Source of the DNA: Alternaria dauci
Taxonomy: Eukaryota > Ascomycota > Dothideomycetes > Pleosporales > Pleosporaceae
Assembly (NCBI RefSeq): GCF_042100115.1
Contig: NC_091272.1
Location: forward strand, 4,774,001 to 4,838,000
DNA: 64,000 nucleotides
Reading direction: 5' to 3'
The position numbers were made by a program, and so were the translations under genes. Positions 45,082 to 56,456 of the stretch are shown here, piece by piece. The notes under the pieces are model-generated. The model was not told the origin of the DNA and searched no databases. It worked only from the letters and a program-made list of their open reading frames with translations. Within the stretch, counting starts at the first letter, position 1; each line of letters opens with the position of its first letter.

Positions 45082-45573
45082 GACAATGTCCTTGACATGA
45101 CCGGTCTTTTGGGTGACCATGCGTGTTTGAGTTTTGAATAGCGAAAACTCATTTGGGTTCATGACGGCCTCTCTATTCATACCTTGTTGAGGCTTACGAC
45201 ATTATGTGTTCTGGGATAGAGCATTGCATACTTGGCGTTGGGATATATACCACTTGAATATTATTCCTCAACAAGCCTCTCTTGCGCCATGCATTCGAAT
45301 TTGGCGCGGTTAGATGCGGTTCATCAAATTTGCTATCCAATTGAGTCAAAACAGATGTCGTGAAGTTGAGATGCCTCGTCATGGTGAGTTTGACTCAGAC
45401 CGATGATCGGCCCGCAGGATTGATGAGCGCCGAACTTTTTTTTGAGCGATAAGATAAGCAAGTAAGTGACCTCCGCACGGCGTTCCCCAGACGCTACAAC
45501 CCCTCCTTAATTAACTCTTCCTACTCACTTTTTCTCATTTACCTTCACTTTCTATAACTTCAAAACTGCAAAT
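45082..45573. promoter_or_regulatory. Doa4 3' region and argininosuccinate synthase promoter
   Basis: 492 bp between two plus-strand genes. A T-run lies near 45437-45443 and a pyrimidine-rich TTTCTCATTTACCTTCACTT stretch just precedes the start, common in fungal promoters of strongly expressed genes. No gene seen. Confidence 0.4.
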
Positions 45574-47053
45574 ATGTCAAAGGGACGCGTTTGCCTTGCC
45601 TACTCTGGTGGGTTTTCCTCTGCAATTGGCTATTGCATGACCAATTGCTCTCGTCGCATTTGAACAGACAAGACTAACCTGAGTCATTAGGCGGCCTCGA
45701 CACCTCCACGATCCTGAAATGGCTCATCGGTACGTCAGAACAGCATCCAGAGACGATGCACAAGCTAACGCGCAGACAAAGAGGAGGGCTATGAGGTCGT
45801 GTGCTTCCTCGCCAATGTTGGCCAGGAAGAGCCCTGGGACGAGGTAGAGAAGAAGGCGCTCAAGATTGGCGCGAAGAAGATGGTCATTCTCGACCTCCAG
45901 AAGGAATTCGTCGAGGAGCTCTGCTTCCGCGCTGTCCAGTGCAACGCCTCGTACGAAGGCCGCTACCTCCTCGGCACCTCGCTGGCCCGCCCAGTCATCG
46001 CCCGCGCACAAATCCGCGTTGCGCAACAAGAAGGCTGCGGCTTCGTCTCGCACGGCTGCACCGGCAAGGGCAACGACCAAGTCCGCTTCGAGCTGGCTTT
46101 CTACACACTCCAGCCCAACATCAAGGTCATTGCGCCATGGAGGCTGCCTGAGTTCTGCGACCGCTTCAAGGGCAGGCAAGATCTTCTCGACTATGCCGAG
46201 AAGCATGGTATCCCCGTTACCTCCACCAAGGCGAAGCCCTGGTCTATGGACGCCAACTTGGCTCACTGCAGCTACGAAGCTGGTATGGCGATACACCCAG
46301 AAACTGCGTTCGTGCGACTAACAAGTCAGGTATCCTCGAGGATCCCGACATGTCTCCCCCAGACGACATGTGGACCATGACCGACTCCCCTCTCAACGCA
46401 CCCAACGAACCCACCGACATCACCGTCTACTTCGAGAAGGGTATTCCCGTCAAGGTCGTTACCCCAGAGAAGACATACACCGACTCTGTCGAGCTCTTCG
46501 TTGCGCTCAACAAGCTTGGTTTCACTCACGGCATCGGTCGCATCGACATTGTCGAGAACCGTTTCATCGGCCTCAAGTCCCGCGGCTGCTACGACTCTCC
46601 CGCCATGACCATCCTCCGCCTCGCCCATCTCGATCTCGAGGGTCTCGTCATGGACGCACAGGTGCGCAACCTGCGCGACCAGTTCGTCTCGCACAACTGG
46701 AGCTACCAGCTCTACAACGGCATGTACTTCTCTCCTGAACGCGAGTTCATCGAGAATAGTCTGCTGTTCTCCCAGCGCCGGGTCAACGGTGAGGTCAGGA
46801 TGAAGCTGTACAAGGGCAATGCCTACGTCCTGGGCAGGTCCAGCCAGACTGAGAAGCTGTACTCTGAGGAGGAGGCGTCCATGGATACTTTGGACAACTT
46901 CAGCCCAATGGATACCACTGGCTTTATTGCCATCCAGAGCATCCGGTTAGTCCACGTCTCTCTCGAATATAAGGCTTTTTCTAATGACATCATAGTCTCA
47001 AGAAGTACGGTCTCCAGAAGGCCGAGGAGGGCGAGAACATGTCTAGGGCTTAG
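45574..47053 (+). CDS. ARG1: Argininosuccinate synthase
   Basis: Five exons: 45574-45607, 45691-45729, 45776-46282, 46330-46945 and 46996-47053, giving 417 aa, the usual length. The ATP pyrophosphatase loop SGGLDTS is split by intron 1, after [12 protein letters not shown]. Also present are [27 protein letters not shown] (citrulline/aspartate site) and [10 protein letters not shown]. The enzyme joins citrulline and aspartate using ATP in the cytosol to make argininosuccinate, the penultimate step of arginine synthesis. The first two exons are short (34 and 39 nt), so the start is invisible to a plain ORF scan. The C-terminus reads [18 protein letters not shown] after a GTTAGT intron. Confidence 0.97.
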
Positions 47054-47754
47054 AAGGCGACCGATGACATGCGTACCACGTTGGCGTACTGGAGGAGGTG
47101 GCTTCATCGGGAGACAGTCCATGACCAGAAAACTTGGGCGTCTCCTTGGGCTAGATATTGACATGGTCATGTCAAGGGAAGACCTAGATCTGAGAAGCAA
47201 CGATGAGATGACATAGATACCAATACTAAAATCATACCACAGTGTTGGACATTTGCACATGCATAAGGGATAGAACTTGGGAGACTTTTTACTGATTACA
47301 GCGCTGTTAGATTGGATTGTATTATATCGCGGCAAAGGTGTGTTCCTCAAACACCTTGCTTCACAGTATATAGCTGTATATCGCCAGAGACTTTCAGCCA
47401 TCTTCATTGGCCGACTAGCGGTCCATATACCTGTGGGTCGACGCTATCCACGGGAGGCGGCTGTCCCCATCCCGAACCGTTCCGAAGTCGGCATCGGTAC
47501 CATTCACCTCCGGTCTTGCATTTCCCACTCTCTTGCTCTCTTTCGCTCTCTGCCTCGTCGCATGTGTGCCTATTTATAACGTACCAGCCGTCACTCCTTT
47601 GTAGCATTGCAAGAAGTTCTCTTGTCTTTTTCCGCCGGTTCCGTCTCTCATGTCGCTGCTGTCTTTTGTATCTCTTGGATTTCTTTCAAGGTTATGTCTC
47701 TTATATTTCTTATATCTCTTACGTTTCTTATATACTTCACATCCCTTACGTCTA
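47054..47754. other. Convergent 3' region without a supported gene
   Basis: About 700 bp between the argininosuccinate synthase stop and the stop of the Q-rich gene. The right end has short pyrimidine-rich TTATATCTC-like repeats that lead into the minisatellite. No gene seen. Confidence 0.4.
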
Positions 47755-49413
47755 TTACATCTTTACTGTCTCTTCTGCCTCTTCTGCCTCTTCTGCCTCT
47801 TCTGCCTCTTCTGCCTCTTCTGCCTCTTCTGCCTCTTCTGCCTCTTCTGCCTCTTCTGCCTCTTCTGCCTCTTCTGCCTCTTCTGCCTCTTCTGCCTCTT
47901 CTGCCTCTTCTGCCTCTTCTGCCTCTTCTGCCTCTCCTATCTCTCTCGTGTCTACCCTCTCGCCTATCTCTTTCTCCGCCATGCCGAGGTCCAGCTGTTG
48001 CTGAGCGTTCTCTTGTCCGCCGTTGGGAGTTGCGAAATTCTGCGGCAACGAAGATGAAGAGGGGGCATGGTTGACCATGATATTGTTGCCCACAACGTTG
48101 TTGAACTGCATGGGCTGCGCAAACGAGAATTGGTGCCCATGAGCATTCGGCGCAGCTAGTTGATGCTGTGGCTGTAGGTGGTGGGCGTAGGGAGATGCGT
48201 ATCCGAATTGTTGCTGTTGCTGCTGTGGTTGCAGAGGCATGGCGTTGTAGGGCGACATGAGTGATGATACTGTCCGCGGTTGTGGAGGATTGCATGTTTG
48301 GTGTGGCAAGCACCAGGCTTGCTGCGGTGCAGGAGAGTGGCCGACGGCGTAGCTTGAAGACGGCCAGGGCTGCTGCTGGGCCGAAGAGTAGCCATTGGCA
48401 TGGGCTGGCGTCGGCCAGAATTGCTGCTGTTGTTGAGAGGAGCCATATACGTAGGATGAAGCACCTGGTTGGGCATATGCCGGTGGCTGCGGGCCGTATA
48501 TTGCTTCCTGGTGAAGGTCGGTGCCCTGAGCTTGGGACAGAGGTTGCGGCCATTGTTCCGGTATATGAGGTAGGGTGTTCTTGAAGTCAAATTCCACGCC
48601 ATTCTTCCAAGTATCTTCAACCCTATGGGCAGAGTCTACTGGCGTTGCGACGTTGTACTCCCGCGGGACTTCATCTGTCGATAGCAGGAGATGTAGGTCA
48701 TTGTCCCCATTGTAGCCGCCCGAGAGGGAGACAGGAGCATTACCTGGGGAAATGATTGTGTTTGGGGCATGTACAGCGCTCTGGTAGGTGTTTTGCATAG
48801 GGCCAGCAGTAGGCAAGAGTGGTGGATTCGTCATGGCCATGTCAGCCATCCAACTGGAGTCTCCGCCATTGAAACTACTACCCGAATTGATAGAGAGGGT
48901 ACTTGGAAGCCCACTCTGAAATCGTCTTTGTTCGTGCGTCGTAGAATTCTGAAACATACCGTCATACCGAGGATACCAAACGGTAGGAACTCCAGAGCCT
49001 CCACCGTTGTGGCTTATTGGTAGTGGTTGAGGGCCTGTCGTTTCTGGCGAGACCATGACAGGCCTAGTATTTCCCGCTCGACGCAGATTCGAAATACGCT
49101 CTCGTGCCGTTTGCTCGTTTTGTCTTTCGAAGCACCCCATCGGACGTGCAACTGATGGAGAATCAGATGCTTCTTGTTTTATCGCTGGACTAGAACCAGT
49201 GGGAAGACTGTAAGGCCTTGAAGTCGGACCATATCCAGGAGTACGCTGTTGAACCTGAGCAGTTGCACCGTAAGGATTCCTCCTGCGCTTCGGCGGGGCA
49301 GGCGCAATCCGTTTGTATGACCTTGTTGGCTTTTGAGTTTCATCATCATCGTCTTCATCTTTGCGTTTGCTCGTGGCCTTGGGTTCGTTGGGTCCATCCT
49401 CCTTTGGAGGCAT
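47755..49413 (-). CDS. Gln-rich, nuclear-looking protein with a (Glu-Ala-Glu)n tail
   Basis: A single exon of 552 aa. The N-terminus has basic clusters (KRKDED..., PPKRRRNPYG) that read as bipartite nuclear signals, and a conserved-looking RERISNLRRAGN segment. The middle is Gln/Pro/Tyr/Asn-rich with short poly-Q runs and no globular domain. The last ~55 residues are a tandem E-A-E repeat encoded by the 9-bp minisatellite, ending in ETVKM. I recognise no family. Such composition occurs in fungal transcription coactivators or regulators (inference). No membrane segment. No intron is needed. The repeat contributes highly acidic, probably disordered sequence. Confidence 0.65.
   Translation of the reverse strand: MPPKEDGPNEPKATSKRKDEDDDDETQKPTRSYKRIAPAPPKRRRNPYGATAQVQQRTPGYGPTSRPYSLPTGSSPAIKQEASDSPSVARPMGCFERQNEQTARERISNLRRAGNTRPVMVSPETTGPQPLPISHNGGGSGVPTVWYPRYDGMFQNSTTHEQRRFQSGLPSTLSINSGSSFNGGDSSWMADMAMTNPPLLPTAGPMQNTYQSAVHAPNTIISPGNAPVSLSGGYNGDNDLHLLLSTDEVPREYNVATPVDSAHRVEDTWKNGVEFDFKNTLPHIPEQWPQPLSQAQGTDLHQEAIYGPQPPAYAQPGASSYVYGSSQQQQQFWPTPAHANGYSSAQQQPWPSSSYAVGHSPAPQQAWCLPHQTCNPPQPRTVSSLMSPYNAMPLQPQQQQQQFGYASPYAHHLQPQHQLAAPNAHGHQFSFAQPMQFNNVVGNNIMVNHAPSSSSLPQNFATPNGGQENAQQQLDLGMAEKEIGERVDTREIGEAEEAEEAEEAEEAEEAEEAEEAEEAEEAEEAEEAEEAEEAEEAEEAEEAEEAEETVKM
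47772..47936 (-). repeat. Perfect 9-bp minisatellite, 18 copies
   Basis: Eighteen perfect tandem copies of a 9-bp unit (TTCTGCCTC on plus, GAGGCAGAA on minus). It is in frame within the Q-rich protein and encodes E-A-E each time. The unit contains no stop in any of the six frames. The copies are identical, including at third codon positions, which suggests recent expansion. It is flanked by degenerate copies (CTCTCCTAT). Confidence 0.97.
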
Positions 49414-51015
49414 TGTGATTTGGCGACAAGATACGGATGTGGAATGATTGGATTCAACGAACCAGCATCTGCGACAACTGAATATATACTACAGGTAATT
49501 AATTCTAAAACTTAAGGTTGGTCTTTAAACATGGTTGTAATCGCTAGGTCGGGCTAGATCACCAGTCACTTCCTCTGCTCTATTCGCTGTCTTTCCGTGG
49601 GTGGACACCATTCATACCATAGGAACACAGAAACCTAGCACGCATCGGATACGTCCTCACAAGGAACAACCAAATATTTCCAGGTTTGCTACTCATATAC
49701 GCAAGTTTTATGTAGTCAGAGTTAGGTATAATCCGAGCCAACGACTGCCTCCACGGAGGAAATCGAACGCTGCCCAGACCTCCTACCTTTTGAGTTCCAC
49801 GTTTCCACAACACTGTTTCCACGTTCGGCGACCTTCAAAGTATTTTAGGTCTCAGCCTGAGCTCTGTATGACTCCTTCATGGTCCTCGCTCGCCTATATC
49901 TCTCCACTTCAGCATGATCCCATAATCGGGCTTTATTCTCGTCTACGTTTACTGTAACTGAGCCAATTCTAATCGCAATATCCGCAGCGCCACCGTCACT
50001 GCCGCTCACATCGTTCGCTAGCCTCAAGGCATGCTTCTCGCAGCTCGCTCGCAGTACCTAACCTCCTGCTCTAACTCTCTTGCGCACTGCCGTTACCAAC
50101 GCATTCGCTCTAATGTTATCCTCACATGAGCTCAGAAAGTGTGATGGTAGTACAAAGCGGAGAGTAGTGGCAGTGTCCAATCATTTTGATCATCTAGCCA
50201 GGGCTGTGTATTTAGGGTAGGTAGGATCAAATTTAGGAGTAAAATTCGAGTTTGAGACATGAGCGCGACGCACAATCTCTGCGCACATGGATTGCAGCAG
50301 TTCTTCCACATTTTCAAGACACAGGCTTCGGCCAAATCGATCCAAGTGGTGTGTTGAGATTCAGCGAGCACACTCGCATGCGAGATTCGGGTGTGGGCTA
50401 CTGGTGGTGAGACTTGTCTCGAGAGCGTTTTGGCGTTCTTGCCATATGTCGCCATCCCTTTGAGGCTGGTTGCACTCTTCTGTTTCGGTCTGGACGGCCG
50501 TATCGGTGGTCAAAGTACCTAGGCTGACTTTTTGGTACGATTTTACCGTCCGTAAGCTGGTATTCTGGGTTGATCATGTCCGTGTCTGTCATGATGGCTG
50601 ATTAGTTTGCCTGTTAGTAGAAGTGCTTTGTGTAGAATATCTCGTGACAGTCAGGACTGCTGAAGTGCCGATGGCTGTTTTGTCACACAGTCGAATCCAG
50701 CGATCTGGTGAAAGTCTCAACGGCTCATGATAATTTTGTCTTTTACCTACAATTCGACATCTGCGGGCCCAAATTCGTTGTTTAAGATCACGCGTTGTTC
50801 ATTACGGTTCCATCAGTTCCGGAAATAGTAGCGTAGCTTGATCAAACGCAACACAGCTAAACGATCCAGGTTATCCTGATGACTGTTCACTTTATCGCTT
50901 GCATGCACTGCATATGCGTATCTTACATTTCCACCTATACACGAAAGACGCGATCATTACTGTATGCGCTGTGTCATATTCCTAGACGCGGCAATCGTGC
51001 CATCGATCATTTTGC
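49414..51015. other. Intergenic region without a supported gene
   Basis: About 1.6 kb. A 64-codon basic frame (50398-50592, minus) and others lack family features. It contains the Q-rich gene's promoter on the left and the 3' region of the membrane-protein gene on the right. I see nothing else I can support. Confidence 0.45.
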
Positions 51016-52078
51016 TCAGACATAACTTCCTCCAAACAGACTGACACTTCGCCCCATCCTCCAAGCACCCCAAAGTACCATACCCAGGATGGCCAAATTA
51101 GCAAATTGCCTGCAGATGACGAGCAAGAACGTCGTAGCCAGAACAGCGTTGTTCGACCATCCTGCCGTGTCAACGTAAAGAAGAATGATGTCATAGATTA
51201 TAAAGATGTCGCGAAGCCAAATGAGCGGCACAATGACAAAGGCAAAACGAGCGAGGTCGTTTCGTTCGGGTGACTGTAGAAAGTTAGTGCCAGAACCAGG
51301 TATTCTACTGAAGTAATAGAATTACACCATGAGCATTCTTGCTCGTTGTCCCGTACTCCCGTAACACCTCAACCGAGACACTCAAACTAGCTGCAACAAC
51401 AATAGCCTCGTGTACAATGTATGTTATCCTCGTCGCACGGTCGTGGCTCAGAACGTTTGACCAGGACAACAGTGCGTCCGGGCCGGCACTACCAGTACTG
51501 ATATCTCTTGCTTTCATACCCAAGCCCCAAGCTGCGACACCGGTACCCAACATGACGAGCATGATGAAAGTATTCCAGATACGCGACATGGTCTTCGGTG
51601 TGGTAATACCAGTGCTGTTTTCCTGAACATGACTGGAGTGAATCCAGACCCCGCCATTGAGCAGAACGGTGAAGAATATGGTGGCGAGGGTTGTAGTGAA
51701 GGTAAGCGCCGATATACTGGACGAGTATTCGCTCCCTGTGAGGGTGTAGGCGCGACGACCATTCCAACCTAGGTCGCTGTTGTAATCGATTGTTCCACTC
51801 GTCTTGAGGAGATCGGATACGAAGCGACATACATAGGCGACGAAGAGACAGAGAAGTGCTGGCCAGAGGAAGAGGTATGTCCCCAGAGTCGTCTTTAGTG
51901 GACCATCACGAGCACTGTTCTCGTTGCCTGGCGTGGTGAAGCGTCGTTGCTTAATCCTCTTAAATGTAGGTCTGGATGCCAGAATAAGGAGTATCAAGGC
52001 ACCAGCTGCCGTGATAACATCGAGGGAGAAGACGGCTCGGTAGGATTGCCGCTCGTTTGTGATGTTGATGCCAGACAT
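51016..52078 (-). CDS. Seven-transmembrane protein of unknown family
   Basis: Two exons, 51326-52078 and 51016-51273, giving 336 aa. The 52-nt intron has a GTAATT donor. Seven hydrophobic stretches can be seen: ITAAGALILLILAS; LFLWPALLCLFVAYVCRFV; LTFTTTLATIFFTVLL; FIMLVMLGTGVAAWGLG; VHEAIVVAASLSVSVEVL; FAFVIVPLIWL; and a final long one near VLATTFLLVICRQF...LAILGMVLWGAW. Basic loops (KRIKQRRF) follow helix 1. There is no signal peptide. A GPCR-like or fungal integral-membrane role is possible, but I do not match it to Pth11 or to RTA1-like proteins. The gene is isolated by 1.6 kb and 2.2 kb of spacer. Confidence 0.68.
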
Positions 52079-54282
52079 TACACGTCAGGACGATTTGGTG
52101 TGAAAAGTTGAACCAGGCTTTGGTACACAGGGAGATCTGAGAAATCCCCATCATGCGACTGAAAGCGAGACTGGTAAAAGAAATGTCCCTAATGCATATG
52201 ACGTTGAACACTGTCACCGGCTTGGCAAGGCAATGATGGTGAATCGGTTCGGATGTGAGTGCCGATGACGGTGGGATTCGGAAAAGACGGCAGGTATGGC
52301 GAGCCCCTCAGCCTCTGACGAGGCTGGCAGGTGTTTCGAGGCCTCTGTTCCCATCGCCGCATCTTCAAAAATAAATGATATTGGCGACAAACTACAATGG
52401 TAAGCATAAGTAACGACGAGGATGCGGAAGCTGCTGACGAACTCATATAGATTGGGTTAGTCTGCGGGAAGAGCGTGGGCGCTAAGACGTCGCCTAGCAC
52501 CTCGGATATGGCTGTCCGGTGGCGACTGTCTCCCGTCTCATTGTCGGTCTGACCATATTTCTTTCACACACCCCTCCTTTCCCAAACAACATCTGCGACT
52601 ATGACCAGAAATCGGAATGTGTCTCGGCTTGCAGTGTTACGTGAACATTCACGCGCAACGAGCGCGTACACAATTCGGACCTGCCAATCTTCACGACATG
52701 TCAGGTCACACGTTTCTGGCTGCGGAGCTGCTAATCACGTTACTATAGAGTTTGTGTATACGAAGACGAGAAGTTTGATTCTCGCTTCGCTTTGTGCCGC
52801 TTGTAAAAGGGCGCACAGCAGGAAAGAAGTAAGAAGTATATGGAAGTGGGCACAAAGAGCTGCGGTAGCCATCCCATCATAGACGAATTCTTTGCAGAGC
52901 TGGCCAGACCAAGCCCCGTCTTTCTTTTCACGCCTGTCGAGGAACTCTAAACATCTCGTTTGTGGACGCATCTCAAACGCACAACGTCAACGCAAACTTT
53001 CCATTGTCAAAGACAACAAATGAGTCGAGGTTTCGAACGGTATAAGCTTACTAGCGGTCTACGTGCAGGCCCATCTGGCGTCGATTTCTTTCTCTCTTTT
53101 GTTGATTCAGTCGCAGGATTGACCGGATAAAAATATCACCTATTAGGGTATACAGAAATTGCATATCGCGCTTCCATTGGTGGACGAGCTCAGAAGTGCG
53201 AAAGCTGGCAACACACATCGTGGTATGCAAGGCTCATTCCTTTTACACGCGACCAAATCCATCTGAACAGCATAAATCGCTGTTCATACTGCGCCATCCT
53301 GCTTGATTCGAGACATAGCTGAACCTCGCTGTGTTCATCCCCACCGGATAACATGTGAGCTGTGCACAGACCTACGGCGGTCTGCCCCACTGCCCAACCA
53401 CACGGTAAATCACTCAATCCTGTCTGTTCCTACTCACAGAGGTTCTGCGCCGAATCCACCCCCTTCCGTCATGCGACCACGGCAACGCAACAAGTTCAGT
53501 CGATCGAAGCCATCTCACCAGGCATGATACAACAGATCCTTGGTCGCGACGCGATCGTGTTCTGCCATCTCCGGCCGTTGACCCCCTTCTTCCAAGGCAT
53601 ATGATTCACGACTTTGGATTTCATGTCATTCCAGCAACGGCTGTGCGTTATCACCTGTATTCGACCTGCGATTTGACCGCTCTTACTGCGCCGCATAGCT
53701 GCGTCCTTCCTGGTGATTGTGGAGACGTTGCCAGATACGGTACAGCTTGCTTCCATTTCGAAGGATGAAATACAGGGTTGCAAATCATGCGAATTACGGA
53801 AAACTCGATTTCCCTTGTCGCAGCTGCTCCTACGTTGGTCAATACTGCCAGTCAGTATGATTGCTCCATTCGAAATTGGCCAGGCATTGATATGGACCGA
53901 TGTTATGTTAGAGGATGAGCAGACCCCGACTGGGGTTTAGCAAAGGCAGTAATCGGCGTGTGGAAATATCGCATGAGGGGGAAAGCGTCGATGGCCAATG
54001 CATTTCTCATCGAGTCAGTGCTACGCTATTGACTGGATAGACGCGTTGGTACTGCCTCCTCGGCCCCACAGTTGTTCAGCGACCACGCATTCCTTTCCTG
54101 ATGCATATATTCGATACAAGGCCAAGCTCGCATCTACACCTGGAGTCCCACTATAATCCGGGCACAAGGGTCAGACGCCGTGAGAAGGCTATTTCGACTA
54201 GAGCGACGGAGAGACCTCTATCTAACATTCTGTATAATCGAGATTCTTTCCACAATCAGACCAGGACCCTCTCGATTGTACC
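52079..54282. other. Large gene-poor spacer
   Basis: About 2.2 kb. Frames on both strands are short (under 110 codons) and without motifs. No AT-rich RIP block and no clear repeat. It contains promoters of both flanking genes (divergent arrangement). Possibly old gene remnants, but I cannot show any. Confidence 0.45.
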
Positions 54283-55410
54283 ATGAGCAGAATTCTTATC
54301 ACAGGTGCTACTGGGTACGTTGGCGGCACTGTACTCTCTCAACTCATAGCTAGTACCGCACCAAGCATCAAAGGTCTCACCTTCGATCTCCTCATTCGCG
54401 ACGAAGCGCAAGCTGTAAAACTCAGACACGCGTACGGATCTCGCATCAATACTATCAAATGGTCTGGCCTGGAAGACATAGCTTTCATCGAAGACACAGC
54501 CTCGAGGTACGATATCGTCATCAATACTGGCTCTGGTTTCATTCCTGAAGGCGCTATTGCGTTTGTGAATGGTCTCGCACGCAGAATCAATGCCGGCAAA
54601 TCTGTCCCGTGGATGTTGCATATATCCGGTTGTACGAACCTGTCCGATCGTCCTTTAACGCAACCTCCACGGCCGATACGCGAGTGGAATGATGAAACAG
54701 ACCGTGATAGGATCCTCGACTTCATGGGGGCGCTCGATGAGGTAGAGCCATATTCGCAGCGCACAACTGAAGTCGGCGTCTTGGAAGCTGCTGCCGCCAC
54801 TGGTGTACAGGCAATCAGTGTCAACACACCTTGCATCTTCGGCGAAGGCACTGGCCTATTCAACCGTCAAGGTCTTGTCATTCCTTTGATCATGATGTAC
54901 GTTGTACAACATGGTTACGGTTGGAAACTCAACGAAACTGCAAACTTCGATTGGGTTCACGTCGTTGATCTTGCGGATATCTACGTCCTTCTCGTACGCA
55001 CAATCCTTGAGCGCGATGATCGGGGTGTCGGTTACCTTCCATCTGGCAGGAGCGGCATCATGTTTGCAGCAGTCGGCCGCACCCTCATTAAGGAGATCAA
55101 CCAGGGGTGTTTAGACGCAGCCTTCGCAGACGGTACCTTACCGCGTGACGATACACCTAAAGAGAAAGAGGTCAGGCTCGTACCCCTACAGGAGATCGCG
55201 GACAAGCTCACCGCGGGCCGTCGCGATATCGCAGAACGTGGCTGGGGCGGGCATAAGGCTACGAAAGCGGTGCAAGCACGCAAGCTGTTGGGCTGGGAGC
55301 CAAAGAGACTGCAAAATACTTGGAAGAAGGATTTCCGGGCCGAATTAGTCGCTCTCAAGGAGAATAGGCGAATGGTGACGATGGAGAGCTGCATTGGGGC
55401 CAAGAAGTGA
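54283..55410 (+). CDS. NAD(P)-binding epimerase/dehydratase-like protein (extended/atypical SDR)
   Basis: A single exon of 375 aa beginning MSRILITGATGYVGG, the G-x-x-G-x-x-G nucleotide-binding turn (Gly8-Gly11-Gly14) of extended and atypical SDRs. Other features are VINTGSGF after beta-4, WMLHISGCTNLS at the catalytic Ser/Thr strand, and VNTPCIFGEGTGLFN with VHVVDLADIYVLL, typical of NAD-dependent epimerases. The usual YxxxK is not present at the expected place; Y-S-Q-R-T appears instead, so catalysis may differ or be lost. Substrate unknown. Intracellular. Such genes are frequent near fungal secondary-metabolite loci, but no cluster partner is visible nearby. The start ATG is preceded by CTCTCGATTGTACC. 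Confidence 0.85.
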   Translation: MSRILITGATGYVGGTVLSQLIASTAPSIKGLTFDLLIRDEAQAVKLRHAYGSRINTIKWSGLEDIAFIEDTASRYDIVINTGSGFIPEGAIAFVNGLARRINAGKSVPWMLHISGCTNLSDRPLTQPPRPIREWNDETDRDRILDFMGALDEVEPYSQRTTEVGVLEAAAATGVQAISVNTPCIFGEGTGLFNRQGLVIPLIMMYVVQHGYGWKLNETANFDWVHVVDLADIYVLLVRTILERDDRGVGYLPSGRSGIMFAAVGRTLIKEINQGCLDAAFADGTLPRDDTPKEKEVRLVPLQEIADKLTAGRRDIAERGWGGHKATKAVQARKLLGWEPKRLQNTWKKDFRAELVALKENRRMVTMESCIGAKK

Positions 55411-56456
55411 GTTTTTAGTCGATGCACTGCTTTCGATGTTCATTTCTCCAGAGTCTGTACTGTGTTGGGCGATTGAAGGCGCTCAGAGTCGGACACTGTG
55501 AACAATATCTGGCCCCAGAAACCACGACTAACCCTAATGTGGTATTCTATCGGGGCGTTACCCTAGCGTCGGGATTCACATATAAGTCTGTAGTTCCAAA
55601 GTCTTGATCTCCTAACAGGGTTCGTGTCTGTCAAACAAAACATTGTTCTTGAGCCTTCGGCATCATCGGCTCGTTAGAGCCGTACCATACACCATGCGGA
55701 CACCAGGACACTACGTTTCCAATCATTTGGAAGAGCTATGATGTGGAGCTATTGCATGAATCGGACCCGTTAAACGTCGGCAGATGAATTTTGATTCAGA
55801 CCTACAAAACATCTGCCATTGGAGAGAAGACAGTCTTAGCCAATATCCCTGCCGGGGCTCGTCCATCAATGGAAAGGTGATACGATCACCGGTACAGTGT
55901 ACCGGCAAACCTTGGTTGTGACGGCATTTCCGCACTCCTCTTCTCTCTCCTCCCCAGTCCCGGCCCGTCATCCCATTGGTGCCATATGCGATCCGAAGCG
56001 GCAGGCTCCTTGCGAAGGATTTGGCTACGGCGTGGGGCACGGAGGAACTACGCTATCAAGTAAGTACTTTGACGAGATTTATGCATCGTTATGAAGTATA
56101 CATATGCTGAGCTTTGCGTTAGTCCCTCAACCTTGAACTTACTGACTGCCGAGGGCTGGTTACATACCACGGAATAGAGTAGAATTCAGAGATGAAAAGA
56201 ATCTACCCCAAGCTTTTGGTGGCTGCGCGTTGTTGACATATACTAAGATACAAGCGAGTGTATCAACGATCAGAACCGTTGAGTTGGGTCGACACGGCAA
56301 GACAATTTACAGTAGACGTTATGATCGACTGTTTCGTTTTCTAGCCTTTGAGGCACAGTCGGTACCCCCGAATGACCTAATAGACGTAGCTCGTGTCCCA
56401 ACTCTTCAGGCATTTTCATTTGCTCTGAAATCAAGCGTTTTTCTTTTCAGTCGTCC
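55411..56456. other. Intergenic region without a supported gene
   Basis: About 1.05 kb. Only short frames. A TTTTTCTTTTCAG stretch just before 56451 looks like a 3' splice site, so the following gene may have an additional upstream exon, but none is convincing. Confidence 0.4.

Noticed and set aside
47772..47936. Possible CRISPR-like repeat array
   Set aside because: Units are contiguous, 9 bp, with no spacers, in a eukaryotic genome. It is a minisatellite.
47648..48553. Long repetitive frames on both strands (G-R-R, L-P-L, S-A-S and L-F-C repeats)
   Set aside because: They are other-frame readings of the same 9-bp minisatellite. The E-A-E frame is part of a longer protein with normal composition elsewhere.
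53496..53842. Short overlapping minus-strand frames in the 2.2-kb spacer
   Set aside because: Under 100 codons, no motifs, no splice continuity. They could be chance frames.
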